Notes under the pieces: generated by a model
Seen by the model: only the letters and a program-made list of their open reading frames with translations
What the model was told of the DNA's origin: nothing
Databases searched by the model: none
Part shown: positions 1 through 11,535 of the stretch, piece after piece
Layout of the letters: each line of letters starts with the position of its first letter
Numbering within the stretch: the first letter of the stretch is position 1
Source: Oreohelix idahoensis
Lineage: Eukaryota; Mollusca; Gastropoda; Stylommatophora; Oreohelicidae
Assembly: GCA_024509875.1 (NCBI GenBank)
Contig: JAMPIV010021247.1
Location: 124,001 to 188,000 of the forward strand
DNA length: 64,000 bases
Direction of reading: 5' to 3'
Translations under genes and position numbers: made by a program

Positions 1-111
1 TTATAGTCAGGGACCTACATGTGCTTGACCTCACACAGTTACCACAGACACAACTATCTTTTTTGTTAGGTATAACATCTTAACCTCCCCAGCAAAATTA
101 CATTTGCTACA
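1..111 (+). repeat. 3' end of the 5' LTR of element A
   Basis: This segment matches about 6786-6896 in direct orientation and ends in GCTACA, as the 3' LTR does. Most of the 5' LTR lies left of the window. Confidence 0.85.
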
Positions 112-116
112 TAAAT

Positions 117-135
117 TGGTAGGCTTGTCCGGGAT
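117..135 (+). other. Probable primer-binding site of element A
   Basis: A TGG starts six bases after the LTR end and is followed by AGGCTTGTCCGGGAT-like sequence. This resembles the complement of the tRNA-Pro 3' end, with one insertion and some mismatches. Element C has a closer match in the same place, which supports the call. The match here is degenerate. Confidence 0.5.
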
Positions 136-333
136 AGGAACTTCTAGTACTACATATATTAGGGTCCTGGTTTGGGTTTTAGCTATAACAACATTTATAT
201 TTACCCAGGGAATCCCCATTATTAATATTGCCCAAGATTTGGAAATTGATGAAGTGTCAGAGCCTGGATTAATTAATTAATTATAATTGTATTTGTTTTA
301 GAAATTGATTTAGAACATTTTAGTATTTATCAG

Positions 334-1626
334 ATGGCGGATTTGGCCAAGTTTCGCTCTGCTGCTGTGCAGACTGCGAGAGACATGAATATGGAAGGTC
401 AAGTTTTGATTGACTATGTCACCTCAGAATGTGATACGTTTATTGCTAGGGAAGAACATAGGTTAGCTGAAGAGAGGAGAATGCAGTTAGAAGATGCTAG
501 AGAGATGAAGAAATTAGAGTTGGATAGAGAGGCTCAGAAAGAAATAAAACATTTACAAATTGAGGCTGAGAAGGAGGCTAGGGCCTTAGAGGCTGATAAA
601 GAGGCTGAAATTAAGAGGCTCCAGTTTGAGGAGAAAAGATTAGAAAGGGAGGCAGAAGAAAAACGACTGCAAAGGGAAGCAGAAGAAAAGAGATTGGCTG
701 CCGAAAGAGAAGCAGCAGATAAAAGATTAGAAAGGGAAGCAGAAGATAAAAGGTTGCAGAGGGAGCATGAGTTGCGACTAAGGGAGTTGGAGTTGCAATG
801 CCATGCTCCTGAAAATGGTCACAGTCCCTCTACCTCTGATACGACTGCTAGTCAGGGGGCCTCCAACTCAGCTATGGGGCTTCATTTAGATTATTTTGTT
901 GAGAGAGATGATGATATTGAATCATATCTAAGTAGGTATGAGGTATAAGCTACAACTTATGGGCTAGAAAAAGAGAGATGGAGCTTGAAGTTATCCCAAG
1001 GTCTTCGGGGAACAGCTTATGAAGTTTTTTTCAAAAATGAGCAATGATGACCAAGACAATTATGACATGTTAAAGCAGGCTCTATTGTTAAGATACGAAA
1101 AGCATGGCGAATTTTACAAGAAAAAGTTTAGAAATGCCACGTTACTGTCGGGTGAGATTTATCACCAGTTCTCTGCACGGTTGGAGACTTACTTGGAGAA
1201 ATGGACTGCTCTGGGGAAAACCCAAGATCTTAAAGAAATGATCCTTATTGAGCAATTGAGAGAGTCCATGGCTCCAGACTTGAGAAAGTTTCTCATGGAA
1301 CAGGGTGCAGAGAGGCTGGGTGAGTTACTTAATGTCGCTGAGAGGTATCAGGCAGCCCAGGCATAGGTAGCTGGCACCAAAAAGAAGCATGTAGATAATT
1401 ATAGGGCCCACAAAACTCAAATAGGTTTGATAATAAAGATCAGGGTAGCAAGTTTAAGCCAAATTTTGATAGGCCACGACATGATAATAAACATAAAATC
1501 TCACAGTTCAATGACAGGAATTATGAGGAAAGGAAACCCCTTTATCAAAATAGATACTATTGCAAATGGTGTAAGAGAGAGGGTCATGACACCAAATTTT
1601 GTACCAGGAAACCTTCTCGGTGTGCT
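334..1626 (+). pseudogene. gag of element A, broken
   Basis: The first part (334-948) starts with a short helical N-terminus and then a long charged coiled coil rich in Glu, Lys and Arg. A stop near 946 and a frameshift in a T-run near 1022 break it. The second part (1019-1366) matches the capsid region of the Gag of element C, with a SCAN-like LRKFLMEQGAERL segment. After another stop near 1364 the frame changes again. A zinc knuckle of CX2CX4HX4C form is readable at about 1558-1600. The ATG at 334 is the counterpart of the start of C's gag at 37322. With two stops and at least two frame changes, no full Gag can be made from this copy. Confidence 0.85.
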
Positions 1627-1629
1627 GCG

Positions 1630-2671
1630 ATGAAGTTGGGGAAGAAGGAAGAAAAGGTAAAACCTACTGGACAGCAGGAACCTTATCATCCCCCAGTATG
1701 TGAGGACGTGGTATGTAATGGAGTCACAATTACGTGCCTTTACGATACCGGTTTGGATTTCGATTCCGTTGTGAGTGCGCACTTGGTGAACCCGGTTCAG
1801 TATACCACAGAGACAGTGGAGATTCAAAGGGCGACCAAGGACCTACCATTCATGAAACTTCCCATTTCAAGTATAACAGTGAAAACTCGCTATGTGGAAG
1901 GGATAATCAGAGCAGCAGTGATAGACGCACCCATTTACCCTCTGATATTGGGATGTCGTTATATCTTCTTGGGGAATCCCAAGAGTCCTGTGGTTCTGGC
2001 AGCCGCCCAGACCCGTTCACAATCCAGAAAGGAAGAAGATGAGCCGATAAATACTCATCCAGAGGAGATGAGGAAAGCAATGGCTGAAGATAGTACTCTC
2101 AACCCTTGCTTTAAGAAATTACCTAAATGCCACACACCTCCAATCAAAGGGGATTATTATATGAACAACAAATTGTTGTACAGGAAGACCGGAAATGGAA
2201 CAAATGGTCACAGCCAATTGGTACTTCCAACTTCATATCGGAAGAGAGTGTCGGAATTAGGACACGCAGTTCACTTTAGTGGTCACATGGGGATCAGCGC
2301 AACCGGACAGCGTATAGCTTGTCATTATTTCTGGCCAGGGATAACGGAAGACATAAAGAGATATGTAAAATCCTGTCCAGAATGTCAGAGAGTAGCTCCG
2401 AAACATTGGACTTCTCCAGCAACTCTAGGGGAAATGCCCATAGTGGAAACACCTTTTGAGAGAGTTGCAGTGGGCACATGAGAAACCTGATACGTGGGAC
2501 TAATATTTGCCCACTGCATTGTTTGCTTATCGGGAAGTTCCACATAATTCAACCGGGATGGCTCCCGCAACCCTGTTTTTTGGGAGGCCAATAAAAGGTC
2601 CACTAGAAGCCTTGTTAAGGACGTGGACAGATGAGAAGGCAGAAGAGACTGTTACCTCATCATACTAATAT
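1630..2671 (+). pseudogene. Protease and core-deleted integrase of element A
   Basis: The ORF 1630-2481 begins with an aspartic protease. The catalytic DTG is at 1744-1752, and an ILGCRY motif lies about 70 residues later. A linker follows, then the HHCC zinc-binding domain of integrase with its CPEC pair. The ORF stops just after the FERVAV segment that opens the catalytic core. The next recognisable sequence, in another frame at about 2500-2671, is the end of the core (LFAYREVPHN, IKGPLEALLR). Against the integrase of element B, roughly 105 residues are missing. They include all three catalytic acidic residues. Integrase from this copy cannot be active. Confidence 0.85.
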
Positions 2672-4504
2672 GTGATTGAACTGACCACTCGTTTAAAAAC
2701 TAGTTGGAAACTGGCAAATGAAAATTTGAGACAAGCCAGGAAAAAGCATGCTGCTTATTATAACAAAAAAGCGAAGGATAGGGAGCTTGCTGTAGGGGAG
2801 AAGGTGCTTCTTCTTTTACCACACAGCAACAATAAACTTCAGATCGGATGGCAAGGTCCATATACGGTTTTGGAAAAGGTATCCAGAACAAATTATAAGA
2901 TAGACAAGAAGGGAAAGGAAAAAGTCTATCATGTGAACCTTTTGAAGAAATATCTGGACAGACAAATCCAGGAAGGAACACACTTAATGGCTTTCTCAAT
3001 TGCAACCGAAATAAAAAATGAACCTCTCACCTCAGTTGAATATCTACTGAAGCCCGGTGAAACGTTTGAACAGGTGAAGATCAGTAATCACCTGACAAAA
3101 GGACAAAGGGAGAGGATTCAAAAGGTCCGGGAGAAACATACAGACGTGTTAACGTATAAGCCGGGGCACACAAATTTGTTGGAATATGATATGAAACTAC
3201 TAGACCCAACACCCATCTGTATGAGGCCTTATTCTATTCCGTTCGCTAAGGAAAAAGCTTTGAAAGAGGAGATAGATTATTTGTTACAAGAAGGGATTAT
3301 TTCTCACAGTGAGCCTCCTTATAGTTCATGTGTGGTTTTGTTGCGGAAACCATCGGGAGAACATAGACTGTGCATCGATTACAGGAAACTGAATGCTGTC
3401 ACAGAAGATCAGGTGGATCCATTACCTGATACTACGCAACTTTTTGCCAGGCTGAACAAGGCAAAATATTTTTCAAAGGTGGATCTGAGCAAAGGCTATT
3501 ATCAAATTCCAGTAAAGCCTGAGGTTCGACCTTACTTAGCATTTACCACCTCGGAAGGTCATTATGAGTTCAACATGCTACCGTTTGGGTTGAAAAATGC
3601 CCCGAGTGTGTTTTCTAGGATGATGCGAAAATTGTTGGATCCCCTGAAAAATCCATATATCTCGAATTTCATGGATGATATCCTCATTGCTACTGAAACT
3701 TTTGAGGAACATGTTAACTCTTTGAATATGCTGTTTGATAGACTCAGAGAGGCTAACTTGACTGCGAGACCAACAAAATGTTGTATTGGGTGTAAAGAGT
3801 TGGAATTCTTGGGACATACCGTACATCAGGGTAGCATGACCCCTGACCCCAAGAATCTGGAGAAACTGAAAAGAGCACCTAGGCCACAAACAAAGAAAGA
3901 TGTGCGATCGTTTGTGTCGTTGTGTGGTTTCTACCAAAAGTACATTGAACATTTTAACTCTATATATGCTTCACTGGCGGATTTAACTCGAAAGGGACAA
4001 CCTGATACAATAAATTGGTCCGCACAGTGTGAATTGGCTTACCAGGAGTTAAAAGAAAAACTCACAAGCAGGCCAGTATTTCAATTGCCTGACTTGAATC
4101 AACAATTTATCGTGAGAAGTGACGCAAGCAATGTGGGCCTGGGCGCTACATTGTTGCAAAGGTCCTCCTCACAAGATGGAGAATTGAACCTAGTCGCTTA
4201 TGCGAGCCGCAAGTTGAACAAGGCGGAAAAAAATTATTCAACAAAAGAGAAAGAATGTTTGGCGTTAATATGGGCTATAAAAAATTTTCAGATTTATTTA
4301 TATGGCAGGACATTTGTTGTCCAAACGGATCATTCAACTCTCGTATTCCTGTCCCAAGCAAAGCATGAAAATTCTAGATTATTAAGATGGTCATTATTAT
4401 TACAGCCATACTCATTTCTGATTGAATATATTCCCGGCCCTCAGAACGTCGCTGCAGATTATTTGAGTAGACATCCGTGTGATGAAGATCAGAAGAAAAC
4501 GTAG
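2672..4504 (+). CDS. Integrase C-terminal domain, reverse transcriptase and RNase H of element A
   Basis: This open frame of about 610 codons starts in the C-terminal domain of integrase (LQIGWQGPYTVLEK, the GPF/Y module) and runs into RT. RT motifs include LCIDYRKLN, KVDLSKGYYQIP and the catalytic FMDD at about residue 332. RNase H follows, with SDAS, KEC, QTDHS and the final AADYLSRH. The order INT-C then RT is direct sequence evidence for the Gmr1-like arrangement. The frame is clean although gag and integrase upstream are broken. A separate start codon is unlikely to be used, because the true reading frame comes from the upstream polyprotein. It is probably the least decayed part of a dead element. 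Confidence 0.88.
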   Translation: MIELTTRLKTSWKLANENLRQARKKHAAYYNKKAKDRELAVGEKVLLLLPHSNNKLQIGWQGPYTVLEKVSRTNYKIDKKGKEKVYHVNLLKKYLDRQIQEGTHLMAFSIATEIKNEPLTSVEYLLKPGETFEQVKISNHLTKGQRERIQKVREKHTDVLTYKPGHTNLLEYDMKLLDPTPICMRPYSIPFAKEKALKEEIDYLLQEGIISHSEPPYSSCVVLLRKPSGEHRLCIDYRKLNAVTEDQVDPLPDTTQLFARLNKAKYFSKVDLSKGYYQIPVKPEVRPYLAFTTSEGHYEFNMLPFGLKNAPSVFSRMMRKLLDPLKNPYISNFMDDILIATETFEEHVNSLNMLFDRLREANLTARPTKCCIGCKELEFLGHTVHQGSMTPDPKNLEKLKRAPRPQTKKDVRSFVSLCGFYQKYIEHFNSIYASLADLTRKGQPDTINWSAQCELAYQELKEKLTSRPVFQLPDLNQQFIVRSDASNVGLGATLLQRSSSQDGELNLVAYASRKLNKAEKNYSTKEKECLALIWAIKNFQIYLYGRTFVVQTDHSTLVFLSQAKHENSRLLRWSLLLQPYSFLIEYIPGPQNVAADYLSRHPCDEDQKKT

Positions 4505-4559
4505 GACTTTATTTGCGCTAAGTTATCTCACAGATTGTAACCTGCAATGGATGCATGTT

Positions 4560-6896
4560 TTAGGAAGGGAGGTGTGTAGTAAAATCTGTGAGATAATCGC
4601 TTATTTCAGTAAGATTTTAGTCCTAAGATGAATAAATACACTAGCCCTCAGGTGTCTGACTGGTTTCATCTTCATCGCCAGGAGGGCGATGCCTTTTGTG
4701 CAGTGGGAATGCTAAGAAAATTACCAGCCGTAAAAATCTAACACGCTTTAGTTTCGGTTTCGAAAACGTACAATAAACCTTTTAACATCTCGCCGATCTG
4801 CTGCACGAAACGGGGGAAAAGCTTGTAATTAACGACTTGCCAGAACTGTGAGATCAAATCTGGCGTTTGAATTAACGTAATATGTTAACTTTAACACTAA
4901 CATTTGTAGTAATTCGGACAGTTCTCAATAGTAAGAATGAGGCGATTGTAATAATTAACGCAAAGCACTACCAAAGTTTTGAAAAACCCCTCTTCGCTCT
5001 GCACGCGGTCTCTTTAATATATATATACGCTGTGGGCAAAGCCAGCAGAGGCAAACACACAGACAAATTTTCCAATTCCTCCTAGCGGTAGTATTCTGAC
5101 GTCACTCAAACTAGTTGGTTTATTTGAATAGTGAGGAAATGTTAGAGACAGGGAGGGAAGATGGCCGACTTGTGTAACATTTATATTTGACGATTGACAG
5201 TGACAAAATTGAAAATCTAAACCATACTGAAACTGATCATAAAAATCATATGGTAGTATAGCTTAGAGTCCCCTGAGCAAAAATATGTTTTAAAAAATAT
5301 GGTAGTCCAAGTATTAGCCAAGTTATTGAGAAAATACTAAATGTCTAGGAACGCTTGACCGGACAGACTGTTGTTCTTGCTCGTTACACATAACGTTAGT
5401 GGGGACGCCGGCTCAAATAGATATTGGCAAGAGGCATAGTGGTCTCGTGGCCATTTGACTAGAAAATTTTATTCAAACAACTACGTTGAGATCAGAAGTG
5501 ATAACTTGTAAAAATTAAATACTAATTCACTATCTGGACGGAGCAGAGCAAAATTGAGGCCATATTCTTTGCCAGTCAACGTTATTTGTGACATATTTCT
5601 TTGAACTAGTGGTAAGAATGCTTTATGTATTTACATGCTTGATTAAAACTGAAAAAGTCAGATACTGCTGTGGAAAAGGGAAGGACATGCCGGAAGCAAA
5701 CATTATTCAGTCCTCACATTGAACTGTATTTGACTGTTGTATATTATTATGATTTTGTATTAATATTTTGTATTGGAAATGTTAGGAAGCCTCTGTGTTC
5801 TATGAACACTTTTCAACATGCCTAGAGCGTTTATAAGTTAGAAAAGAAAAGAAAAAAATCATATAAAAGGAGATGTGGTTACTCCACATAATTGCATTGA
5901 AGCAAACTATGTAAAAGTACAGTGGCGTATCTGCCATAGGGACCTGTGGTGTGGTCACAGAAGGGTGTGAGTCATAAATTAGGGGCTGATGCACATGAAT
6001 GCACAAGAGGCTGACCCCATACCGTCATGTATAGATAGGGATAAGAAGTTGTGATCAGGTTGAAAAGGCCAGGGTGTCTTTTTATTGCAGAGTTTTTATT
6101 TCCTGTTACCATCCGGTGACAGGAAACCTGATGAGTGGGTGTAAAGTCTCCATTATAAAGTTTAAGCTGTCAGCTGATAGCCGGAAGTAGCTTACGTGTG
6201 GGTGCTGATCTACATTGTCTCTACATTGATATACTGACTTATATTCGACCTACGAAGAATCCCAGGTGACAAGTTATCAGCTGGGACCTCTGACATTTCA
6301 TCCTAAGAAAATAGTTCCTATCAAAATAACATTGAATTATATGGGGCTTGATGAAAACAACAGCTCCTCATAACAAATGACAATCACTAGCCACTATTAG
6401 AGTTTGATTCTGTGAATACATCTACAGGAACTCTATATGAACATATATTCATAGGACCAAGAATCCATATTTTTAGTTAAAACATTATATGTAAATATAT
6501 TTCCTCATTTTCACAGACCTGTCCAAAAGAAGTTGGCGAGACAGGCAGATTAAATTGTAAAAAGAAAAAAACATTCAAATTTTGAAAGAAAACTTTAACC
6601 ACTGTCTTATTCATTTATTATAGTGAGTTAAAGTGTATTGTGTTGATGTACCATCATCTTCATTTCACCCCTAGACACTAGAGACATCATACACCAGCCA
6701 CTAGAATCAAAATACGGACTGTGTGAGATCTAGGGAGGTAGCGTTAGGTCCCCTGATCAATATATCATCATCATCATCATTCTTTTTATAGTCAGGGACC
6801 TACATGTGCTTGACCTCACACAGTTACCACAGACACAACTATCTTTCTTGTCAGGTATAACATCTTAACGTCCCCTGCAAAATTACATTTGCTACA
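4560..6896 (+). repeat. Polypurine tract and 3' LTR of element A
   Basis: A purine run (AGGAAGGGAGG) sits immediately before the LTR start TGTGTAG at about 4573. The LTR is about 2.3 kb and ends in GCTACA at 6896. It contains a short (ATC)n run near 6764. Small ORFs inside it show no recognisable domains. Confidence 0.82.
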
Positions 6897-7140
6897 ATGT
6901 CTGTCGAGAACGATTTTCACACAATTCGGTCTACTCACGAACTTAGCTTAACAGCAATAAAAATGCGTTGCTAAATAAGAAAAGAGACAGGCGAAGGTTT
7001 GAATGGGAGAGTTATATTTTCCCAATCAAACGAATGCGAAAAAAAAGAAAAAAAGATAAAAGAGCGATAATAAAGTAGAAGACACGGGTAGAATAAAGAA
7101 AAGATATAGAAACTTATTAATCACAAATCTCTCTGCGACA
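6897..7140 (-). repeat. B-type 3' LTR, truncated by element A, with polypurine tract
   Basis: The segment matches 43741-43981 closely. On the minus strand it starts TGTCGCAGAGAG and is preceded by the purine run AAAGGGGGGACG (7141-7155). Element A abuts it at 6896/6897, so the rest of this LTR lies left of the window. Confidence 0.82.
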
Positions 7141-7266
7141 GACGTCCCCCCTTTAATATATGGAACCACTCCATGTCTACGTTATGGAAATAAATTTCCT
7201 ATATTCGTAGCTTCAGGGTGTCTGTTCTCTTCCCTCTCATCTCCCCCCTCCGTCTCTGTACAATTC

Positions 7267-8685
7267 CTACTCATGTCTGCTCCCAATATTCTTCCTTCTC
7301 TGGAATGTCTTCCGTGCGCGCTTTAAAGAGCGTCGCCGCTTTTGACATTTTTGAAAGATTCCGTGTGATTGCAGTGGAATTTCCCTGCAACTATCGTTAT
7401 CTTCGTCAGATTTGGCGAACGCCGTGAGATGTTCGGAGGTTGGCCCCGGTGTTTCCAAGTATTTCTTTAACAGATTTAAATGGAAAACCTTCTCCTTTCC
7501 CTTAATAGAGATCTGGTAGTTAGCCTTATAAACCTTTTTCAGGACGGTAAACGGCCCTTGCCATCCGATGCGTAGTTTGTTGCTTGCGGTTGGCAGTAAC
7601 AACAAAACTTTCTGTCCTGGTTGTAGTTCTCTCTCTTTCGCGACTTTCCTGTATCGGTTAGCGTGCTTTGCGCGTGCTCACTTAAAGTTGGTCGTTGCTA
7701 GGTCCCATCCTAGTTTCAACCTTTCCTTTAAATCCGACACATATTTACTTGCTGAGACAACTTCTGGTCTGTCAGCGACCTGAGTAAGGCTTCAAGTGGG
7801 CCCTTGATGGGTCTGCCGAATAAAAGTGTGGCTGGCGGAAATCCTGTGGACGTATGTGGGGTTTCTCTGTATCCAAATAGAGCTGCAGGGATAGAAATAT
7901 CCCAATCGTCAGGTTTCACTTGTGCCAGTTTACTTAACATTATGTTGAGGTTTCCGTTAACACGTTCTACTATCCCACTTCTGGCCAGAGTGTAAGGCTT
8001 TGTGTAGATGTGCTGGTCCTTCAAGATCTTAACGATCTCATCCGTCAACAGGTTTCGGTATAGAGATCCGTTATCCGTCAACACTTGTTGAGGGAATCCC
8101 AACCGAGTAAAAATCTGCACGAGGGCTTCTGCGACACGCTTCGAATCTGTGCATGTTAGCGCGATAGCTTCTGTCCACATAGTGCATGTGTCAACTAAGG
8201 TCAGGATGAACCTGTTCCTTCGTTTGCTCCTTTCTTGAGGTCCAACAATGTCGACAGCAACCCGTTCAAATGGAGTCTCCACTATTGGCATTTGCCCCAT
8301 AGGAACTGGGGAGGTCCAGTGCTTGGGTGGTACACGTTGGCACTGGGCACAGGATTTCACATATCTGACTATATCAGTGTTCATCCCTGGCCACCAATAG
8401 TGAGTCGATATACGTTGATTTGTGGCGTGCTGTCCCATATGTCCGCTGAAGGGAAGAGAGTGCCCCATTTCTAGGATTTGGCTTCTGTACTGTTTCGGTA
8501 CTAGGAGCTGATTGTAACCTTGGTCAGGCTTGCCCGTTCTGCGATAAAGTACGCCATCTTTAGAAAAAATGTCCCCGTGCTGTCTAGGGTCCTTAGCCAT
8601 CGGCAGTTTCCTGAAGCAGAGCTCCAAAGTAGGGTCCTTTTGTTGCGCCTCTTTAAGTTCCATAGGTAACAGATGTGGCGCAGGC
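7267..8685 (-). pseudogene. Integrase of element B, with catalytic residues present
   Basis: On the minus strand the frame enters from the protease linker across element D. It shows the HHCC zinc domain (SGHMGQHATNQR, then CAQC), and then the catalytic core with VAVDIVGP, LTDNGSLY and GIVERVNGN. These supply the expected D, D and E. The core ends in PATLLFGRPIKGPLEALL. A stop breaks the frame near 7728. The GPF/Y module (KLRIGWQGPFTVLK) continues in 7605-7267 in the shifted frame. After it the sequence becomes a short basic tail and stops, with no RT. The core looks intact, so the domain itself was lost recently or is only mildly damaged. Confidence 0.85.
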
Positions 8686-8690
8686 TCCCG

Positions 8691-8964
8691 TGTTACGGTA
8701 TATGATATTAACGCCGTCTGCTAAAGGTTATCAGACGTGCAATTGGAAGGTTAGAAAAACGCAGCTATTCAGCTTGGCGGTCAATTAACAAAGGGTAGTG
8801 TTTCTTAGTTACCGACTGTGACCCAAACAACGCTATACACGTCATAATCGATCGTGTATGGAGCGTTCAATAATTGAAACATCTATCGCAATATATTAAA
8901 TGCCTTAACCTTTACAATTGCACGTCTGATAACCTTTAGCAGACGGCGTTAATATCATATACCG
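8691..8964. repeat. Left terminal foldback of D: 50-bp perfect inverted repeat with inverted LTR sequence
   Basis: After TGTTA, a 50-base arm (8696-8745) is matched perfectly by its reverse complement at 8915-8964, around a 169-base loop. The arm also occurs in direct orientation at the start of D's right LTR (15669-15718). The loop is the reverse complement of 15719-15887. The left end therefore carries the first bases of the LTR in direct orientation, followed by the first 220 or so in inverted orientation. The palindrome CAATTG sits at the join. A MITE-like insertion followed by a loop flip is an alternative explanation. Confidence 0.8.
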
Positions 8965-9842
8965 AATAAAATTGTTAACTATTTCGTCCAGTCTCCTCTT
9001 ACTATCATTTATTTGATGATTGTTAAATGGTCGTCCGTTATGAGTCCTGTGATGTCATCATTTTTTGCAGTCATTTTTTTTTGTGTACTTTGAATATTAA
9101 GTTGACCTCGGGTCAGACCTTGACCCTTCATTTGGCTTGTGACACTTCCGCTTGTTTTATTTAGTTCATAAATTCATTTTTAATTGTGAAAATGTCTTGT
9201 TTGCGTCTTAACATTCTTTGTACCCTTTAGTTGCATCATTGTTTTGTTTGTCCTCATGATATATGTTAAATACTACATTAATAATATGATATTATATGCA
9301 ATAATACACTTGTAATTTAATTTAATTAATTTTTTCTGATATTTAAGGTTAATATGGGACATTGCATAATTATGCAGTGATAGTCCAAGAAAGTAGCACT
9401 ACAATTTATAAGAGATGCTTAGGGCATAATAATATAATATATATATTGACCAAATAAAATAATCTTATAGTCTACCTTTGAGGTAATAGACCCATTGTAT
9501 ATTATTTAATATACTTTTCTGGTACTAAGAGAGTGACTTAGTACATTGAACAATATAATTACTAGGAATCATACCCAACATTATTGGATATTAAGATTAA
9601 TTGTGTGAAGTAATTACATAATAGTTAACAGATATCATAACTATTTATGATATAGTATTATTTAGATACAATATTGTTACAAAATATTGTCTATTAGTTG
9701 AACTTAGACATTAGAGTTCAGTACTATTGTGATTATTTATATTGAATATTTCTAAGTTGAGTAAGTATAATAATTACTCTGAAGCTACTATTGACTATTT
9801 TAATCAGTAATTATCAATAATTACTTACAGATAAAAGTCAAA
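8965..9842 (+). other. Leader region of element D, AT-rich, no gene seen
   Basis: This AT-rich stretch precedes the gag start. I cannot align it with the right LTR (15893-16483). CCAACA at 9578-9583 followed by TTATTGG resembles the LTR end and primer site layout of A and C, but this is only a weak suggestion. Confidence 0.4.
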
Positions 9843-11535
9843 ATGCTTACTATAGACCATTTCGTTAAAATTGGTAGGGAATATGGTTATAAATCTCAAG
9901 AACTTCGTCAGTTTGCTGAGGCAGAACTGGAAAAAACATGAAAGAAAAGAAGCAGAGAAAAAGGCTGCATTAAAGAAAGAGGAAGAGGAACAAAAGGCTG
10001 CATTAAAGAAAGAGGAAGAGGAACAAAAGGCTGCATTAAAGAAAGAGGAAGCAGAACGTGAGATGAAGCAAATTGCCAAGGAAAATAGATTAAGAGAAAT
10101 TGCTCAACAGGAAGAAGAGAATAAATTGAAACGAGAGGAAATTATTTTACAACAAGAAATGGAATTGGCGCGTATTAAATTGGAGACAGCAAGATTACAA
10201 GCACAAAGTGCTGATGCAAACCAGAATAATAACGCACAAAATGGATCATCATCCAGCCAAACTAAACATTTCTACAACTTTAAATTACCCACTCTCAACT
10301 TGAACGTGGACGACCTTTCATCGTTCCTGTCACGTTTTGAACAGACTTGCAAAACTAACCATTTGCCTGAAGAGTCATGGGTACTCAAGTTAAATGAATT
10401 CTTGGTTGGAGAACCACTGACGGCTTCTCAAAATGCTGACCCATCAATAGCAAATAACTACGGTGCTATTAAGTCCTTGCTTTTACGAAGGTTTCACCTG
10501 GACGAGGAACACTGTAGGTTGAAATTTAAGGGAATTTTACCTGAATCTCCAAAAGATTTTGCAGGATTCATTGCGAACATACGCAATACGTTTAATAGAT
10601 GGGTTGAACTGGCAGAAGTCAACAAATCATACGACAAATTAGTTGATTTACTACTACGGGATAAGGTATTATCTTCGGTTAGCCAGCCATTTTTTGCATA
10701 TTTGCAGGAGCGTAAACCAGGTACTATGGACGAGTTAGAAAAAATTTCTTTAAACTACTGTTCGGCACATCCGAATGCAACCATTTCTAACTCCTCATTA
10801 AGAGAACCTCTACCTGTGGCGTCTAATATGGCCTACAATCATAATAACAAACAAAGACATCACAGTGTAGACAGAAGCAGGTTCCAAAGAAATCACAATG
10901 TTAACTTTCAGAAGGGACATAATAATGATTTCAACAATAAAAATGAGTTCAACAGAGGTAGATCACGAGATAGAAATTATTCACCTCAAACAAACTACCA
11001 CAATGGTCAACATAACACTAATTATAATCGATCACATACTCCCAATAATAATAGTAACTGGAATGGTAATAATCATGGCTCGAGACATCGAGATAATAGT
11101 TACTATAGAGGACGACGAGATAATTCTAACAATTATACTCGGAATCGATCTCATTCTCGGGGATCATCTCATTACAACCATAATACAGGGGCGGCAGTTA
11201 CAAATAATACTACCCCTATAGCTCAGGTCCCACTTGACAATAATACAACACAGTCTTCTGCTGCATGTTTTGCTATTAATTATAATGTGGCAAATAGTTG
11301 CCAACAATGCAATCTTATTTTTCAGAAGGCGAAAGAAACAGTGCTTAACTGCGGACATATTACACCAGAGGTAGGTCTTGCAGTCAACGATGGAACAGGC
11401 CTACTAATTTTTAACAGGGGATTAGTTAATGGATCCGTCGTCTCAGTGCTGAGGGATTCAGGATCCACAACGATTGGTGTACGACAGTCGCTGGTACATC
11501 CTAGCTGTGCAACGGGGGATATGTCCGTTGCATGA
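9843..11535 (+). CDS. gag of element D (one frameshift near the start), ending in the protease
   Basis: The ATG at 9843 opens a short helical segment ending near FAEAELEK, then hits TGA at 9939. The main frame (from 9871) takes over at the A-run 9931-9936, so one base has been gained or lost there. The main frame continues with a charged coiled coil holding three 11-residue repeats of the type AALKKEEEEQK. It then has a capsid-like domain from about residue 133 of the 9871 frame (FKLPTLNLNVDDLSSF onward) and a long Asn/Arg/His-rich basic tail at about 10840-11190. I see no classical CCHC knuckle. A Cys/His cluster (CQQC, then CGH) lies near 11300-11357. The frame ends inside the protease, whose DSG is at 11455-11463. 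Confidence 0.8.

Larger units (their letters stand above)
1..6896 (+). mobile_element. Element A: Ty3/gypsy LTR retrotransposon, INT-before-RT order, decayed
   Basis: The first 111 bases of the window recur at about 6786-6896 with a few substitutions, which defines the ends of two LTRs of one element. Between them lie gag, protease, integrase pieces, RT and RNase H on the plus strand. Integrase lies before RT, as in Gmr1-like Ty3/gypsy elements. The element carries stops and frameshifts in gag and a deletion of the integrase catalytic core, so this copy is not autonomous. Its right end lies directly against a B-type LTR, so A inserted into B. The left target duplication is outside the window. 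Confidence 0.88.

Noticed and set aside
8691..8964. A simple MITE with 50-bp terminal inverted repeats
   Set aside because: The arm also starts the right LTR of D in direct orientation, preceded by the same TGTTA, and no target duplication flanks the hairpin itself. Kept only as an alternative.
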